Assembly: GCF_001909055.1 (NCBI RefSeq)
Contig: NZ_LVWI01000042.1
Coordinates: 1 to 64,000, forward strand
DNA: 64,000 nucleotides
DNA from: Paenibacillus helianthi
GTDB lineage: Bacteria > Bacillota > Bacilli > Paenibacillales > Paenibacillaceae
Reading direction: 5' to 3'
Shown: one piece after another, positions 46,781 through 55,922 of the stretch
Layout: each line of letters opens with the position of its first letter
How positions within the stretch are numbered: position 1 is the first letter of the stretch
Made by a program: the position numbers and the translations under genes
Notes under the pieces: generated by a model
Databases searched by the model: none
What the model was told of the DNA's origin: nothing
Seen by the model: the letters and a program-made list of their open reading frames with translations, nothing else

Positions 46781-48028
46781 TTAGTATTGAAGACCTGGAT
46801 AGATTGGGTATTGCTCAGTCAGTGCAGCGACTTCACGGGCAGCCTCAGAGAGGTTACCTTCATCAGCAGGATTCTTCAATACGTTGGCAATAATGCGGCC
46901 AATGGTAACCATCGCCTGCTCGTCCATTCCGCGCGAGGTGACTGCAGGTGTACCAATACGGATTCCGCTTGTCACAAAAGGGCTGGTAGGATCAAACGGA
47001 ATAGCATTCTTATTAACCGTGATACCGATAGAATCGAGAACCTTCTCTGCATCCTTGCCAGTGATATTGAGATTGCGGGTATCAAGCAGCATCAAGTGGT
47101 TGTCAGTTCCGCCGGATACAATGTTAACTCCCTCACCAATCAATGTTTCTGCCAGCACCTTGGCGTTCTTTACCACATTCTCGGCGTAGGTTTTGAATGA
47201 AGGCTGAAGAGCTTCACCAAAGGAAACCGCCTTGGACGCAATCACATGCATCAGTGGTCCGCCTTGTGAGCCCGGGAATACGGCCTTATCGATCGCCGCT
47301 GCCCAAGGCTGTCTGCAGAGAATCATACCTCCGCGGGGACCGCGCAGGGTTTTGTGTGTGGTTGTGGTTACAAAATGGGCATGCGGAACGGGACTTGGGT
47401 GAAGACCGGCCGCCACCAGTCCGGCGATATGGGCCATATCCACCATGAACAACGCGCCTACATCGTTCGCTATAGAGCCCAGGGCTTCAAAATCGATCGT
47501 ACGGGGATACGCGCTTGCTCCGGCAACAATCAATTTCGGACGGTGTTTGAATGCAGCCTTGCGTACTTCATCATAATCAATCAGGAAGGTATCTTCCTGC
47601 ACACCATAAGCCACAAAATTATACAAAAGGCCGGAAGCATTCACAGGGCTGCCGTGTGTCAGGTGGCCGCCATGCGCCAGGTTCATCCCCAGAACGGTAT
47701 CGCCGGGATTCAGCGCAGCAAGATATACCGCCATATTAGCTTGGGCACCGGAGTGCGGCTGTACATTGGCATGATCGGCACCGAAGAGCTGCTTGGCACG
47801 GTCACGGGCCAGATTCTCTACGATATCCACATCTTCACAACCGCCATAATACCGTTTGCCGGGGTAACCTTCGGCATATTTATTCGTGAGCACAGAACCC
47901 ATCGCTTCCATTACGGCTTCGCTGACGATATTCTCCGAGGCAATAAGCTCAATGTTGGCACGCTGACGGCTCAGTTCCAGTCCCATCGCTTCCAGTACTG
48001 CAGGGTCACTCTTACGCAATTGTTCCAT
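46781..48028 (-). CDS. glyA: Serine hydroxymethyltransferase
   Basis: The protein has 415 aa from ATG 48028 (AGGGAGG 11 nt upstream); a longer frame to 48124 has no support. It converts serine and THF to glycine and methylene-THF, with PLP. The PLP-lysine motif is [19 protein letters not shown]; also seen are [20 protein letters not shown] and [15 protein letters not shown]. It follows ywlG as in B. subtilis and ends in a strong terminator. Confidence 0.97.
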   Translation of the reverse strand: MEQLRKSDPAVLEAMGLELSRQRANIELIASENIVSEAVMEAMGSVLTNKYAEGYPGKRYYGGCEDVDIVENLARDRAKQLFGADHANVQPHSGAQANMAVYLAALNPGDTVLGMNLAHGGHLTHGSPVNASGLLYNFVAYGVQEDTFLIDYDEVRKAAFKHRPKLIVAGASAYPRTIDFEALGSIANDVGALFMVDMAHIAGLVAAGLHPSPVPHAHFVTTTTHKTLRGPRGGMILCRQPWAAAIDKAVFPGSQGGPLMHVIASKAVSFGEALQPSFKTYAENVVKNAKVLAETLIGEGVNIVSGGTDNHLMLLDTRNLNITGKDAEKVLDSIGITVNKNAIPFDPTSPFVTSGIRIGTPAVTSRGMDEQAMVTIGRIIANVLKNPADEGNLSEAAREVAALTEQYPIYPGLQY

Positions 48029-48145
48029 GATTCTTATTTCCTCCCTAGTGCTCTTTAGTTTATGTTGTGTAAAGTCAAACTCCATATTCAGTGGCATGCC
48101 GGTAAAATACACCTGTCTGTCCACTATTTAAAGATTTCAGGCGTA

Positions 48146-48799
48146 CTAATCGCAATTGCCTGTTCCGCTGGTCTCCGGAGTACGGTAAACCGCACGTTCC
48201 CCGCCGATCAGCGGAGGTCTGCTCCAGGCTGCATTCACCCGGGCCGAACCAATGTAACGCAAGCTTGGCCGGAAAGGCACCGCTACCCGGCGCAAGTGCA
48301 TGCCGATCAGCGTCTCGCCAATATCAATGCCGGCATGGGCTTCCACCGTTTCCGCAAGGACCGGATCGGCCATCGAACGATAAGCAGCCGCAGCCATAGA
48401 ACCGCCGGCTCCCGGTATCGGCACAGCCGATACTTCCCTAAGCCCCAGCTTCTCCAGCAATGAACGCTCCATGACCAGCGAGCGGTTCAAATGCTCGCAG
48501 CACTGGTATACCGGATGAAATCCTTTCTCCCCAGCGACCTGAACAATCCCCTCTAGCAGCTGCTGCGCCACTTCCAGCGCACCACCGGTACCAATACGGA
48601 CCCCGGCTACCTCGCTTGTGCTTGCACCAACGACTAGGATTTTACCGGGTCCCAGATTTCCGGCTTCTGACAGCTCCCGTACTACAGCAGCGGTTGCAGC
48701 CGTTAAAGAAAGCTCTGCTCCCGCCGGTTGACCGGCATCACCGGATTGATAGCCGGATGCCGGATTCGCCCGTGAGTCCTGCTTCATGACTTGATTCAT
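48146..48799 (-). CDS. ywlG: UPF0340 / TIGR01440 family protein YwlG
   Basis: The protein has 217 aa from ATG 48799 (AGGGAGG 8 nt upstream). The family has a nucleoside-hydrolase-like or CoA-like look but no proven function. Motifs seen are KILVVGASTSEVAGVRIGTG, FHPVYQCCEHLNRSLVMERS, PIPGAGGSMAAAAYRSM and AGIDIGETLIGMHLRRVAVP. It sits between ywlE and glyA as in B. subtilis, except that the rpiB-like gene ywlF is missing from this spot. Confidence 0.88.
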   Translation of the reverse strand: MNQVMKQDSRANPASGYQSGDAGQPAGAELSLTAATAAVVRELSEAGNLGPGKILVVGASTSEVAGVRIGTGGALEVAQQLLEGIVQVAGEKGFHPVYQCCEHLNRSLVMERSLLEKLGLREVSAVPIPGAGGSMAAAAYRSMADPVLAETVEAHAGIDIGETLIGMHLRRVAVPFRPSLRYIGSARVNAAWSRPPLIGGERAVYRTPETSGTGNCD

Positions 48800-48858
48800 C
48801 ACTTCTGCCTCCCTCAAGCAAGTAGAAACTGAACTTAACTGCAGTCCTGCATTTTAAA

Positions 48859-48900
48859 CAAAAAAGAGCAGTCCGCAACCTACTGCGGATGTGCTCTTTT
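48859..48900 (-). terminator. Terminator after ywlE
   Basis: AAAAGAGCA-GTCCGCA pairs with TGCGGAT-GTGCTCTTTT with one or two mismatches; T or A runs on both sides make it usable in both directions. It lies about 130 nt past the ywlE stop. Confidence 0.85.
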
Positions 48901-49027
48901 GCCCAGGCGACCGGCCGTTTATTCCAGTGCTCCATCGTGGTTTGATCCACATCTGTCGCCAGTTACACCGGAACCGGATAATATTTAATTTTATTTTAAA
49001 GGAATGGCTGCAAAAAATCAACCACCA

Positions 49028-49615
49028 TTACAAGCGGCGTAAGGACTCCAGTTTATCCAGAAGACTGTACAGTGCTGTACGGATCTCAGCAGCGGCCAGC
49101 TCGTAATCTTCCCTGGGACCTCCAAAAGGATCGGAAATATCAAAGCTTGGAATCCGTTGACGGATTTCGATGATCCGCTGCAAATCAGCGGATTTCGGCT
49201 CTGCTCCCAGTGCAAGACTAAGCTCGGCATCCGCATACAGGCTATCCAGCTCGCGGATATCTGCGTTCACGGCTTCTTCATCGTAGACATATTCTTTTAG
49301 CGTATATGTCTTCGCAACAGCCTCTGGAAAATACTGCAGCAAGTGGCGTTTGTGGCCTCCCGTGAGGGTAAGCACCAAATCTGCCCAGGCTACTGTCTCT
49401 CCGCTCAACTGCGTGGACTGGATATGATCATGGACTCCTTCGTCCCGCAGAATCGCCGCGGCATGTCTGGATATGGAAGTACCGGAAATGGCGGAAACGC
49501 CTGCAGACCGCACTTCCACGTCGATTCCCCGCTCCTTCGCAAGCTTCCGGAGAAGCCCCTCAGCCATAGGACTACGGCACGTATTTCCTGTGCAGACGAA
49601 TAAAATATGCAGCAT
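49028..49615 (-). CDS. ywlE: Protein-arginine phosphatase YwlE (low-MW phosphatase family)
   Basis: The protein has 195 aa from ATG 49615 (GGAGGTG 6 nt upstream). The P-loop is ILFVCTGNTCRSPMAEGLL: catalytic Cys and Arg in CTGNTCR, with Thr at the position that in YwlE gives phospho-arginine rather than phospho-tyrosine specificity. The general acid Asp is in FDISDPFGGPREDYE. It opposes the arginine kinase McsB, which tags proteins for ClpCP. It is longer than the typical 150 aa, with an insert near 100-150 (VNADIRELDSLYADAE). Confidence 0.93.
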   Translation of the reverse strand: MLHILFVCTGNTCRSPMAEGLLRKLAKERGIDVEVRSAGVSAISGTSISRHAAAILRDEGVHDHIQSTQLSGETVAWADLVLTLTGGHKRHLLQYFPEAVAKTYTLKEYVYDEEAVNADIRELDSLYADAELSLALGAEPKSADLQRIIEIRQRIPSFDISDPFGGPREDYELAAAEIRTALYSLLDKLESLRRL

Positions 49616-49675
49616 ACTTTCCACCTCCATCAACGAATAAATTGAGTTATAGAATATTGTTGTGCCGTTATTGTA

Positions 49676-50248
49676 TCAAAAGATGAACAGTAAGCCAAAC
49701 GCAAGCAGGATTCCCCCGCCCAGCGCCTCCCCGTAATCACCAAGTCCACGGCTGACTCTCCTTCCCAGCAGCAGACCGGAAATCGACATCAGACCCCCGC
49801 AGGCCCCAAAGGCGAGCACGGTTAACACTATGCTATTCACAAACATCCCAAGGGAAACCCCTACCGAAAATGAATCTATACTCACACTGAGCGAAATCAG
49901 CAGCATCCCCCAGAAATTGCGGTGATCCACAGGATTACTCCGGGTATGCTCTGTCCGAAAGGAATTGAATACCATGTGTCCGCCAAGCAGTACCAACAGC
50001 CCTCCGGCTGCATAGGTGGTAACTTGTCCTAGGAAATGTCCCACATAGCTGCCGGTGAACAACCCAAGCAGGGGCATCAGCACATGAAAAAAAGCAATCA
50101 AGAGACTGAGCTGCAGCACATGCAAAAGACGGATGCCCTTCATCCCGATGCCTACACCGAGTGAAAAAGCGTCCATCCCCAGTGCGATTGCCATAATGGC
50201 TATCGTTACTATTTGGCCCCAGCCAGCATATACTCCCCCTATGTCCAT
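49676..50248 (-). CDS. mntP: Manganese efflux pump MntP
   Basis: The protein has 190 aa from ATG 50248 (GGGGG 7 nt upstream); an open frame extends to 50386 but has no ribosome site and adds no family sequence. Six membrane segments. The two family repeats contain the metal-binding acidic motifs ALGMDAFSLGVGIGMKG and SVSIDSFSVGVSLGMF. It exports Mn(II). In B. subtilis the homologue ywlD sits in the same place. The 145-nt leader has an inverted repeat but no recognisable yybP-ykoY Mn riboswitch. Confidence 0.93.
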   Translation of the reverse strand: MDIGGVYAGWGQIVTIAIMAIALGMDAFSLGVGIGMKGIRLLHVLQLSLLIAFFHVLMPLLGLFTGSYVGHFLGQVTTYAAGGLLVLLGGHMVFNSFRTEHTRSNPVDHRNFWGMLLISLSVSIDSFSVGVSLGMFVNSIVLTVLAFGACGGLMSISGLLLGRRVSRGLGDYGEALGGGILLAFGLLFIF

Positions 50249-50290
50249 GCCCATACCCCCAAAGTCCGAAAGTCTTGTACCACAACCATA

Positions 50291-50332
50291 TGCGGACAAG
50301 GGGGGATTCATGACTGTAGCACGCTGTCCGCA
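50291..50332. promoter_or_regulatory. Inverted repeat in the mntP leader
   Basis: TGCGGACA (50291-50298) and TGTCCGCA (50325-50332) form a perfect 8-bp inverted repeat with a 26-nt loop, about 45-85 nt before the mntP start. It may be a leader hairpin or an operator; it does not match the MntR consensus known to me. Confidence 0.35.
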
Positions 50333-50393
50333 CGGAGAGTACAACATAGGAACTTTAACAGTCAGGGTATACGGCAAGGAAGCCACCCGAGGG

Positions 50394-51665
50394 TTATCCC
50401 GCGTCGACGACGGTTCCGCCGGCGGCTTTCATCAGCCGGTTCATGATGGCTAAGCCGAGGCCGGTATCCGGGCAGGCCTCGGCCAGAATGTAGGTGGCTC
50501 CCGCTTCATCGAAGCGCCGCAGCGCGGCATACAGGGAGCGCGCCCCTTCCTCCGGCGAGGCCAGCGAGCCGAGGGAGACCACGCAGGCGGCCGCGTTGGC
50601 GGGATACAGGGCCCTATGCTCCTCGAAGAGGAGCAGGCCCGTGATCTCGCCGGCGCGCTGCGCCGCCTGCAGCAGATCCGCAGCGGCTTCCGCCACGCGC
50701 TGCGCGGAAGCCCCGCGCACTACGCCAAGCGCTCCGCGCGGGGCGTAGTGCGTGTACTTCATGCCCGGCGCGCGCGGAGCCGGGCTATTGTCCCCGGCGG
50801 CATGCGCCGCGCCGGGGGAATATCCGGAAGCGGCCGCAGGCGCTTCCGCAAGGTCCGTGGACGGGCCGGGGGCCCCGGCGGCAACGTCCACGGCAGGGGC
50901 AGGGGCCGAAGTGACGGCCCCGGGACCAAGCACCGCCGCGAGCTGCTCGGCGGTGATGCCGCCAGGACGCAGCACGGCGGCCGTCCCGTCCGGCTGCACC
51001 TGCACGACGGTCGACTCCAGGCCGACACCGGCCGCGCCGCCGTCAAGCACTCCGCCGATGTATCCGGCGAGGTCCTCCAGCACATGGGCGGCCAGCGTTG
51101 GACTCGGCCGCCCGGAGCGGTTGGCGCTGGGCGCAGCCACCGGGCAGCCTGCTGCGCGGATCAACGCCAGCGCGAGCGGATGATCCGGCATGCGCACGCC
51201 GACTGTATCCAGACCCGCTGTCACCAGTGGGGACAGCACGCCTGGCAGGACCGGCAGCACAACAGTTAGCGGACCCGGCCAAAAAGCATCGATCAGCGCG
51301 GCCGCGGAAGGGTGTACCTCTGTCACCAGCCCGTCCAATTCGCTCCGCTCGGCAATGTGCACGATCAGCGGATTGTCGGAAGGCCGCCCCTTTGCGGCAA
51401 AAACCGCTTCTACTGCAGCCGTGCTGCGCGCGTCCGCCCCCAGTCCGTACACCGTCTCGGTCGGGAACGCGACGGTACTTCCTTCTCGCAGCAGAGCTGC
51501 TGCCTCTTCAATGGCTTCCCGGTCTGCCGTGCTCTGCGGATAAGGAGCGCAATCCGCACCCATTGGTTCTGCCGGAGACAGCTTCCAATAGCGGGTAGAT
51601 TCGATATGGCCGCTGCGGCGCTGGACCGCAAACGAGGAATCTTGAGGTTTTTTCATTTTCATCAC
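50394..51665 (-). CDS. ywlC: Threonylcarbamoyl-AMP synthase (Sua5/YwlC)
   Basis: The protein has 423 aa; B. subtilis YwlC has about 346. It makes threonylcarbamoyl-AMP from threonine, bicarbonate and ATP, for the t6A tRNA modification. The YrdC domain (about 48-235) has STVAFPTETVYGLGADA, AKGRPSDNPLIVHIA and CPVAAPSANRSGRPSPT. The Sua5 domain (about 300-420) begins MKYTHYAPRG and ends with LAEACPDTGLGLAIMNRLMKA. Between them, residues 252-299 are an Ala/Pro/Gly linker longer than usual, coded in very GC-rich DNA. Start codon 51665 is GTG with an ATG next to it; the ribosome site is weak. Confidence 0.93.
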   Translation of the reverse strand: MMKMKKPQDSSFAVQRRSGHIESTRYWKLSPAEPMGADCAPYPQSTADREAIEEAAALLREGSTVAFPTETVYGLGADARSTAAVEAVFAAKGRPSDNPLIVHIAERSELDGLVTEVHPSAAALIDAFWPGPLTVVLPVLPGVLSPLVTAGLDTVGVRMPDHPLALALIRAAGCPVAAPSANRSGRPSPTLAAHVLEDLAGYIGGVLDGGAAGVGLESTVVQVQPDGTAAVLRPGGITAEQLAAVLGPGAVTSAPAPAVDVAAGAPGPSTDLAEAPAAASGYSPGAAHAAGDNSPAPRAPGMKYTHYAPRGALGVVRGASAQRVAEAAADLLQAAQRAGEITGLLLFEEHRALYPANAAACVVSLGSLASPEEGARSLYAALRRFDEAGATYILAEACPDTGLGLAIMNRLMKAAGGTVVDAG

Positions 51666-51735
51666 AAGCTTTCTACATAGGGTGACTTTATAGCCTCAGC
51701 ATGTAAAGCCTTATATATAAACTCTTATAAGTTCA

Positions 51736-51764
51736 ACAAAAGCGGCCCCACCAGGTGGCGCCGC
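51736..51764 (-). terminator. Terminator after spoIIR
   Basis: GCGGCCCCACC (51742-51752) pairs with GGTGGCGCCGC (51754-51764) except for one C-C mismatch, and the minus strand runs into TTTTG. About 60 nt past the spoIIR stop. Confidence 0.8.
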
Positions 51765-51824
51765 AGGAAATCTGATTCAGTTCACATTATATCGTAACAT
51801 AGGCCGTTATAGATTCATATAATC

Positions 51825-52583
51825 TCAGCTGAATAATCCGCTGATCCAGCTCCATAACTTCTCCAGCAGCTCCCAGAAGAAGAACCGCACCTTCGGCGTT
51901 TCCGCTTCCCCGCTTGCAGCGGATACCGCTGTATTCACAGAAGCTGTGGTTACCGCCCCTTGATCCGCTGTCTTCACTTTGGCTCCCTCTCCAGCTGCTG
52001 CGGCCGAGGCGGTCTTAGCTTTGGCCGCGGCAGGTGCCGCTGCATCCCCGGACCCTGCATCGATGAAGCACAGCGGCGGAAACAGCACGCACCACCAGTT
52101 CTGTCCCTTGCCGGCGCCCAGCGTGATGCGCACCGCTTCATACTCTCCGGCCGGATAGACCTTGCCGCCGTACATTTTGGTCGGAAACGGGACGACACCC
52201 AGCTCTACGTTATAGCCATATTCTATCCCCCGCTTATTCAGCTCCCGAGCCACCAATGCATTCAGTTCCGGCAAATGGCTCCGGATCAGCGTCCGGGCCT
52301 GTTCCAGACTCTGCGGATCTTCCAGCAGAGCCACCCACTGGTTCATCTGGTCGACTACACTGTCGCGGATCTGGCGTTTGACGAGCTGATCACCCGCCGC
52401 ATCCGAATTCGCCAGAATGCGCAGCCGGATCGAATCCTGCGGAATGGACATCTCCGCTACAGCCGCATCGGTTTTTTGTCCTTCCCAGGCCATCATAAGA
52501 ACCATAAAAAAACAAATTAAAATGGCAGTATACTTAAAAGTTACCCGTAGCGAATCCTGTTTTCCAGTCTTGTTCCGTTCCAT
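51825..52583 (-). CDS. spoIIR: Stage II sporulation protein R
   Basis: The protein has 252 aa from ATG 52583 (GAGGGAGAGGGG about 9 nt upstream). A hydrophobic segment (YTAILICFFMVLMMAWEG) serves for export from the forespore. The family core IRLRILANSDAAGDQLVKRQ, with PFPTKMYGGKVYPAGEYEAV and QNWWCVLFPPLCFID, is kept. SpoIIR triggers SpoIIGA to activate pro-sigma-E. Residues 177-229 are an Ala-rich low-complexity insert (AAAPAAAKAKTASAAAAGEG) before the conserved end VRFFFWELLEKLWSWI. I saw no firm sigma-F promoter. Confidence 0.93.
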   Translation of the reverse strand: MERNKTGKQDSLRVTFKYTAILICFFMVLMMAWEGQKTDAAVAEMSIPQDSIRLRILANSDAAGDQLVKRQIRDSVVDQMNQWVALLEDPQSLEQARTLIRSHLPELNALVARELNKRGIEYGYNVELGVVPFPTKMYGGKVYPAGEYEAVRITLGAGKGQNWWCVLFPPLCFIDAGSGDAAAPAAAKAKTASAAAAGEGAKVKTADQGAVTTASVNTAVSAASGEAETPKVRFFFWELLEKLWSWISGLFS

Positions 52584-52677
52584 CTCCAGCAGCCCCTCTC
52601 CCTCAAAAACGCTTATGTCCCCAGTATGCCCGGGAAGGAGAGTCTGCAAACCTATCAATCTATGAATTATACAGGTT

Positions 52678-53844
52678 TCAGAAATGTACTACCGGCGCTG
52701 GCAGGTCTTCCTCTACATCCTGGCCATACAGCAGCACACTCATCGCAATGCCCATACTGGCCATATTAATTAATACAGAGGTCCCGCCATAGCTGATGAA
52801 CGGCAGCGTTATTCCGGTTAGCGGCATTAGGCCGATGTACGCGCCGATGTTCTCAAGAATCTGATACAGCAGCATGGCTACAATCCCGATGATCAGATAA
52901 GGTCCGGCGCGGTCTCTGCATTCCAGAGCGATCAGAATCATCCGGTGGATGAGAATAAAAAACAGCAGCAATAGCAGTGCCGCTCCCACGAAACCGAACT
53001 CCTCGGCAATCTGGGCAAAGATCGCATCAGTATACAACACTGGTATTTTACCAGACTGTACCGAACCGCCCTTCATATAGCCTTCCCCGCTGAGCCCGCC
53101 TGAGGCAATGGCTATTTTGGCATTGCGCGTCTGATAGCTGTCGTCGCTGCTTGCCAGCTCTGGCACCAGCCAGGGGTCGAAGCGGGCCACAAAGTGCTTG
53201 CGGCCAATAGTATCACTGAGGAAATGGGTCATCTGCTCATGATAGTTAATGTAGCTGAAAATAAACCCTCCCACCGCAACGCCCCCAACAATCAGTCCAA
53301 TCAGCGCATGAGACCATTTAATCCGGCCAATCCACAGCAGACCGAGCAGGATGACCATATAGCTTAGCGCGTTGCCCAGGTCGTTCTGGCTGATGACGAT
53401 CACAAACGGCAGCAGCGCAATCATACTGAGCGGCACGACATCCCGCCAGAACTGAAGCTCATTTTTATTTTTGCGGACCAGCAGTGCAGCCAGCGCGAGG
53501 ATTAGAATCAGCTTGAACAGCTCCGCCGGCTGAACACTTAATCCCCCTACCTCCAGCCAGCCCCGTGCACCGTACTTTACCGTCCCAAAAAGGCTGACCA
53601 CCACCAGAATCACTACGCCCAGCATATAGATATAATGTGCATATTTGACCAGAAGACGATAATCAAACAGGGACAATCCGAAGAACACAACAAAGCCCAG
53701 CCCGTACCACTTCAGCATCTGAATGTGCAGCCCGTCGTCATCTCGTCCGTGCGTGACACTATATATCGATAAAATACTGACGACCATCAGCATAAGCAGA
53801 ACAACGACGATGACACCATCGATCTTTTTGAACCTCTGCAGCAT
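52678..53844 (-). CDS. SEDS-family glycan polymerase (FtsW/RodA/SpoVE), copy 2
   Basis: The protein has 388 aa from ATG 53844 (AGGGG 8 nt upstream). About ten membrane segments. SEDS proteins polymerise lipid II with a class B penicillin-binding protein. Motifs seen are QPAELFKLILILALAALLVR, VVISQNDLGNALSYMVILLG, the large outer loop with FDPWLVPELAS and IASGGLSGEGYMKGG, and MPLTGITLPFISYGGTS near the end. It is a near-duplicate of the upstream gene at 54069-55253. Which SEDS role it has cannot be told from sequence; no PBP gene is adjacent. Confidence 0.92.
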   Translation of the reverse strand: MLQRFKKIDGVIVVVLLMLMVVSILSIYSVTHGRDDDGLHIQMLKWYGLGFVVFFGLSLFDYRLLVKYAHYIYMLGVVILVVVSLFGTVKYGARGWLEVGGLSVQPAELFKLILILALAALLVRKNKNELQFWRDVVPLSMIALLPFVIVISQNDLGNALSYMVILLGLLWIGRIKWSHALIGLIVGGVAVGGFIFSYINYHEQMTHFLSDTIGRKHFVARFDPWLVPELASSDDSYQTRNAKIAIASGGLSGEGYMKGGSVQSGKIPVLYTDAIFAQIAEEFGFVGAALLLLLFFILIHRMILIALECRDRAGPYLIIGIVAMLLYQILENIGAYIGLMPLTGITLPFISYGGTSVLINMASMGIAMSVLLYGQDVEEDLPAPVVHF

Positions 53845-54004
53845 GGAGCTAGCCCCTAACTGTACATGGAATCGGTTTCCCGCTGGAGCACTCATTCAGA
53901 AGAAACCCGTTAATTTCCATTTTAAAGCATGCTGCAATACAAATACAATTTTTAGAAGCCGTCCATACAATCCCTGGTGTGGCATCAAGACCATCACTGC
54001 AATA

Positions 54005-54048
54005 TAAAAAACCGCCGGAGCCCGTCATCAGATGGGCTTCAGCGGTTT
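54005..54048 (-). terminator. Terminator between the two SEDS genes
   Basis: AAACCGC (54009-54015) pairs with GCGGTTT (54042-54048), with a further GCCCATC/GACGGGC stem inside, and six T on the minus strand. It separates the tandem copies into two transcripts, 20 nt past the stop at 54069. Confidence 0.88.
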
Positions 54049-54068
54049 CATGTATATCTTTCAAACAG

Positions 54069-55253
54069 CTATCCCTGCTTCGCAGGAGAGGCATATAAAG
54101 ACGGATTCGGCAGATCCTCTTCCACTTCCTGACCATGCAGGCGGACACTCATGACCAGGCCGATGCTGGCCATATTGATCATCAGTGAGGTTCCCCCGTA
54201 GCTAATGAACGGCAGAGTAATACCGGTCAGCGGCATCAAGCCGATAAAAGCACCAATATTCTCGAAGATCTGGTACAGCATCATGGCTACAATGCCTACA
54301 ATCAGGAAGGGCCCGCCCCGGTCCTTGCACTCCAGTGCTATCAGAATCATCCGGTGAATCAGTATGAAATAGAGCAGCAGTACCAGCGCCGAGCCAACGA
54401 AGCCGAATTCCTCAGCAATCTGCACAAAAATGGAATCGGAATAGGTGTAAGGCACCCGGTCCGTCTGCACGGAGCTGCCCTTCATGTACCCCTCACCACT
54501 CATGCCTCCTGAGGCGATGGCCAGCTTGGCATTTTTGGTATGGTAGCTTGCTTTGGCAGTCGCTTCATTAGGGACCAGCCACGGGTCAAAGCGCTCCACC
54601 CAGTGGGAGCGTCCGATATCGGTAAGGAAATTCTTGATTTCATCATGGTAGTGAATGTAGCTTATAATCCCCCCGGCTGCCGTCCCGCCTATCACCAGCA
54701 ATCCGATCAGCGCATGGGTGAACTTGATATTGCCGATCCATAGCAGGCCAATCAGGATGATGATATAGGAAAGGGCATTACCCAGGTCATTCTGGCTGAT
54801 GACGATCAGGAACGGCAGTATGGTGAGCAGTCCCAACGGAACGACATCCCGCCAGAACAGCAGCTTGTTTTTGCGCTTACGTACAAGCATGGCCGCCAGA
54901 AAGAGAATCAAAATCAGCTTAAAGAGCTCCGCCGGCTGAAGGCTGAACCCTCCGAGCTTAATCCAGCCCTGGGCTCCGTTCTGCTCCTTGCCGATGAAGC
55001 TGACCAGCACCAGAATCCCTATTCCCGCGATATACACATAGAGTGCATATTTCACGAGCAAACGATAATCCACAAAAGTCAGGCCGATAAAAGCGATGAT
55101 GCCCAGTACATAGAACTTGATCATCCGGAGATGTGCCCCATCCAGCTTATCCCGCCCATGCGTGACGCTGTATATGGAAAAAATGCTGACGACCATCAGC
55201 AGCAATAGAATGATTACAATGACACCGTCGATCTTTTTAATCTTCTGAAGCAT
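54069..55253 (-). CDS. SEDS-family glycan polymerase (FtsW/RodA/SpoVE), copy 1
   Basis: The protein has 394 aa from ATG 55253 (AAGGAG 7 nt upstream; an open frame runs to 55400 without support). The first 30 residues, LQKIKKIDGVIVIILLLLMV, and most later motifs (DLGNALSYIIILIGLLWIGN, FDPWLVPNEATAKASYH, PLTGITLPFISYGGTS) match copy 2 closely. Ten membrane segments. Acts in peptidoglycan elongation, division or spore cortex synthesis. Its own terminator follows, so the two copies can be regulated apart. Confidence 0.92.
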   Translation of the reverse strand: MLQKIKKIDGVIVIILLLLMVVSIFSIYSVTHGRDKLDGAHLRMIKFYVLGIIAFIGLTFVDYRLLVKYALYVYIAGIGILVLVSFIGKEQNGAQGWIKLGGFSLQPAELFKLILILFLAAMLVRKRKNKLLFWRDVVPLGLLTILPFLIVISQNDLGNALSYIIILIGLLWIGNIKFTHALIGLLVIGGTAAGGIISYIHYHDEIKNFLTDIGRSHWVERFDPWLVPNEATAKASYHTKNAKLAIASGGMSGEGYMKGSSVQTDRVPYTYSDSIFVQIAEEFGFVGSALVLLLYFILIHRMILIALECKDRGGPFLIVGIVAMMLYQIFENIGAFIGLMPLTGITLPFISYGGTSLMINMASIGLVMSVRLHGQEVEEDLPNPSLYASPAKQG

Positions 55254-55575
55254 ATTCTGTCTCCTTACTCCGTACTGGGTCTTCTGAATTCCTGTCTGCA
55301 CCGAAGGCCCGTCCATTCTATTGTAAAGGAAGGGGCAGCAAAAATACAATTTTACACGAGGATCGTTCTGCTCCACTGAACGGATGTCCGCCCAACCCAT
55401 AGAGTTAGTTCATATTAGAACGTAACATATCTGGTAACAGGTAACACGAATGCCTTACTTTCACCGCACTTAATAGTATATATAAGCTACATTTAGCTGC
55501 AGCGGCACGGCCCTCCCTTTTTTATCCCGGGGATTCACCGATTTGCAAGGTAAGATTCTTAAGTTCACTCTATAT
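55254..55575. other. Upstream region of SEDS copy 1
   Basis: 320 nt without a gene. It holds the ribosome site and presumably the promoter of the SEDS gene, and a GTAAC-rich patch (55422-55445, with GGTAACAGGTAAC). No strong sigma-A promoter was identified. Confidence 0.35.
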
Positions 55576-55757
55576 AGTGGAAAAAGTAAAACTAAATCAG
55601 CGGTAATCGGCTTCCGTAACGTCATTAGTGGGAATAAGTAGAATTAATCTGGATATTTAGAGTGAATAGCCTTGATTCATCCAAAATAAGTGGAGGAATT
55701 CCCACTAACTGTCGCCTTGAGAGGGATACCTGCTGGATAAGTGGAGAAATTCCACTT
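55576..55757. repeat. Array of four AGTGG-headed units, two of them palindromes
   Basis: AGTGG occurs at 55576, 55627, 55689 and 55740, spacings 51, 62 and 51. Units 1 and 2 share AGTGGRAWAAGTARAAYTAA; units 3 and 4 share TAAGTGGAGRAATTCCMACT, a palindrome. The palindrome resembles the one between atpG and atpD (38441-38478). The array lies in a 670-nt gap between prmC and the SEDS genes. Confidence 0.55.
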
Positions 55758-55922
55758 CACTATCAGCAGTTAATACTCTTAAAGTTCTATTCTTACAAAC
55801 AGAAGATAAACTACAGGAGATGTCTTGTCTCCGGCTTGTCCAGCCTTCCTTAGCAGCCTTGTACGGCGCGGTGATTGACCGTGTGAAGGGCAATCACCAG
55901 CAGCAAATAGCACTTGGCCGTT

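Noticed and set aside
48029-48124. Longer start for glyA
   Set aside because: No ribosome site; ATG 48028 has AGGGAGG and gives the family's N-terminus.
50249-50386. N-terminal extension of MntP
   Set aside because: The frame is open but has no ribosome site and contains a hairpin; the family starts at 50248.
55705-55893. 62-codon frame in the AGTGG array
   Set aside because: Overlaps the palindromic repeats and has no ribosome site.
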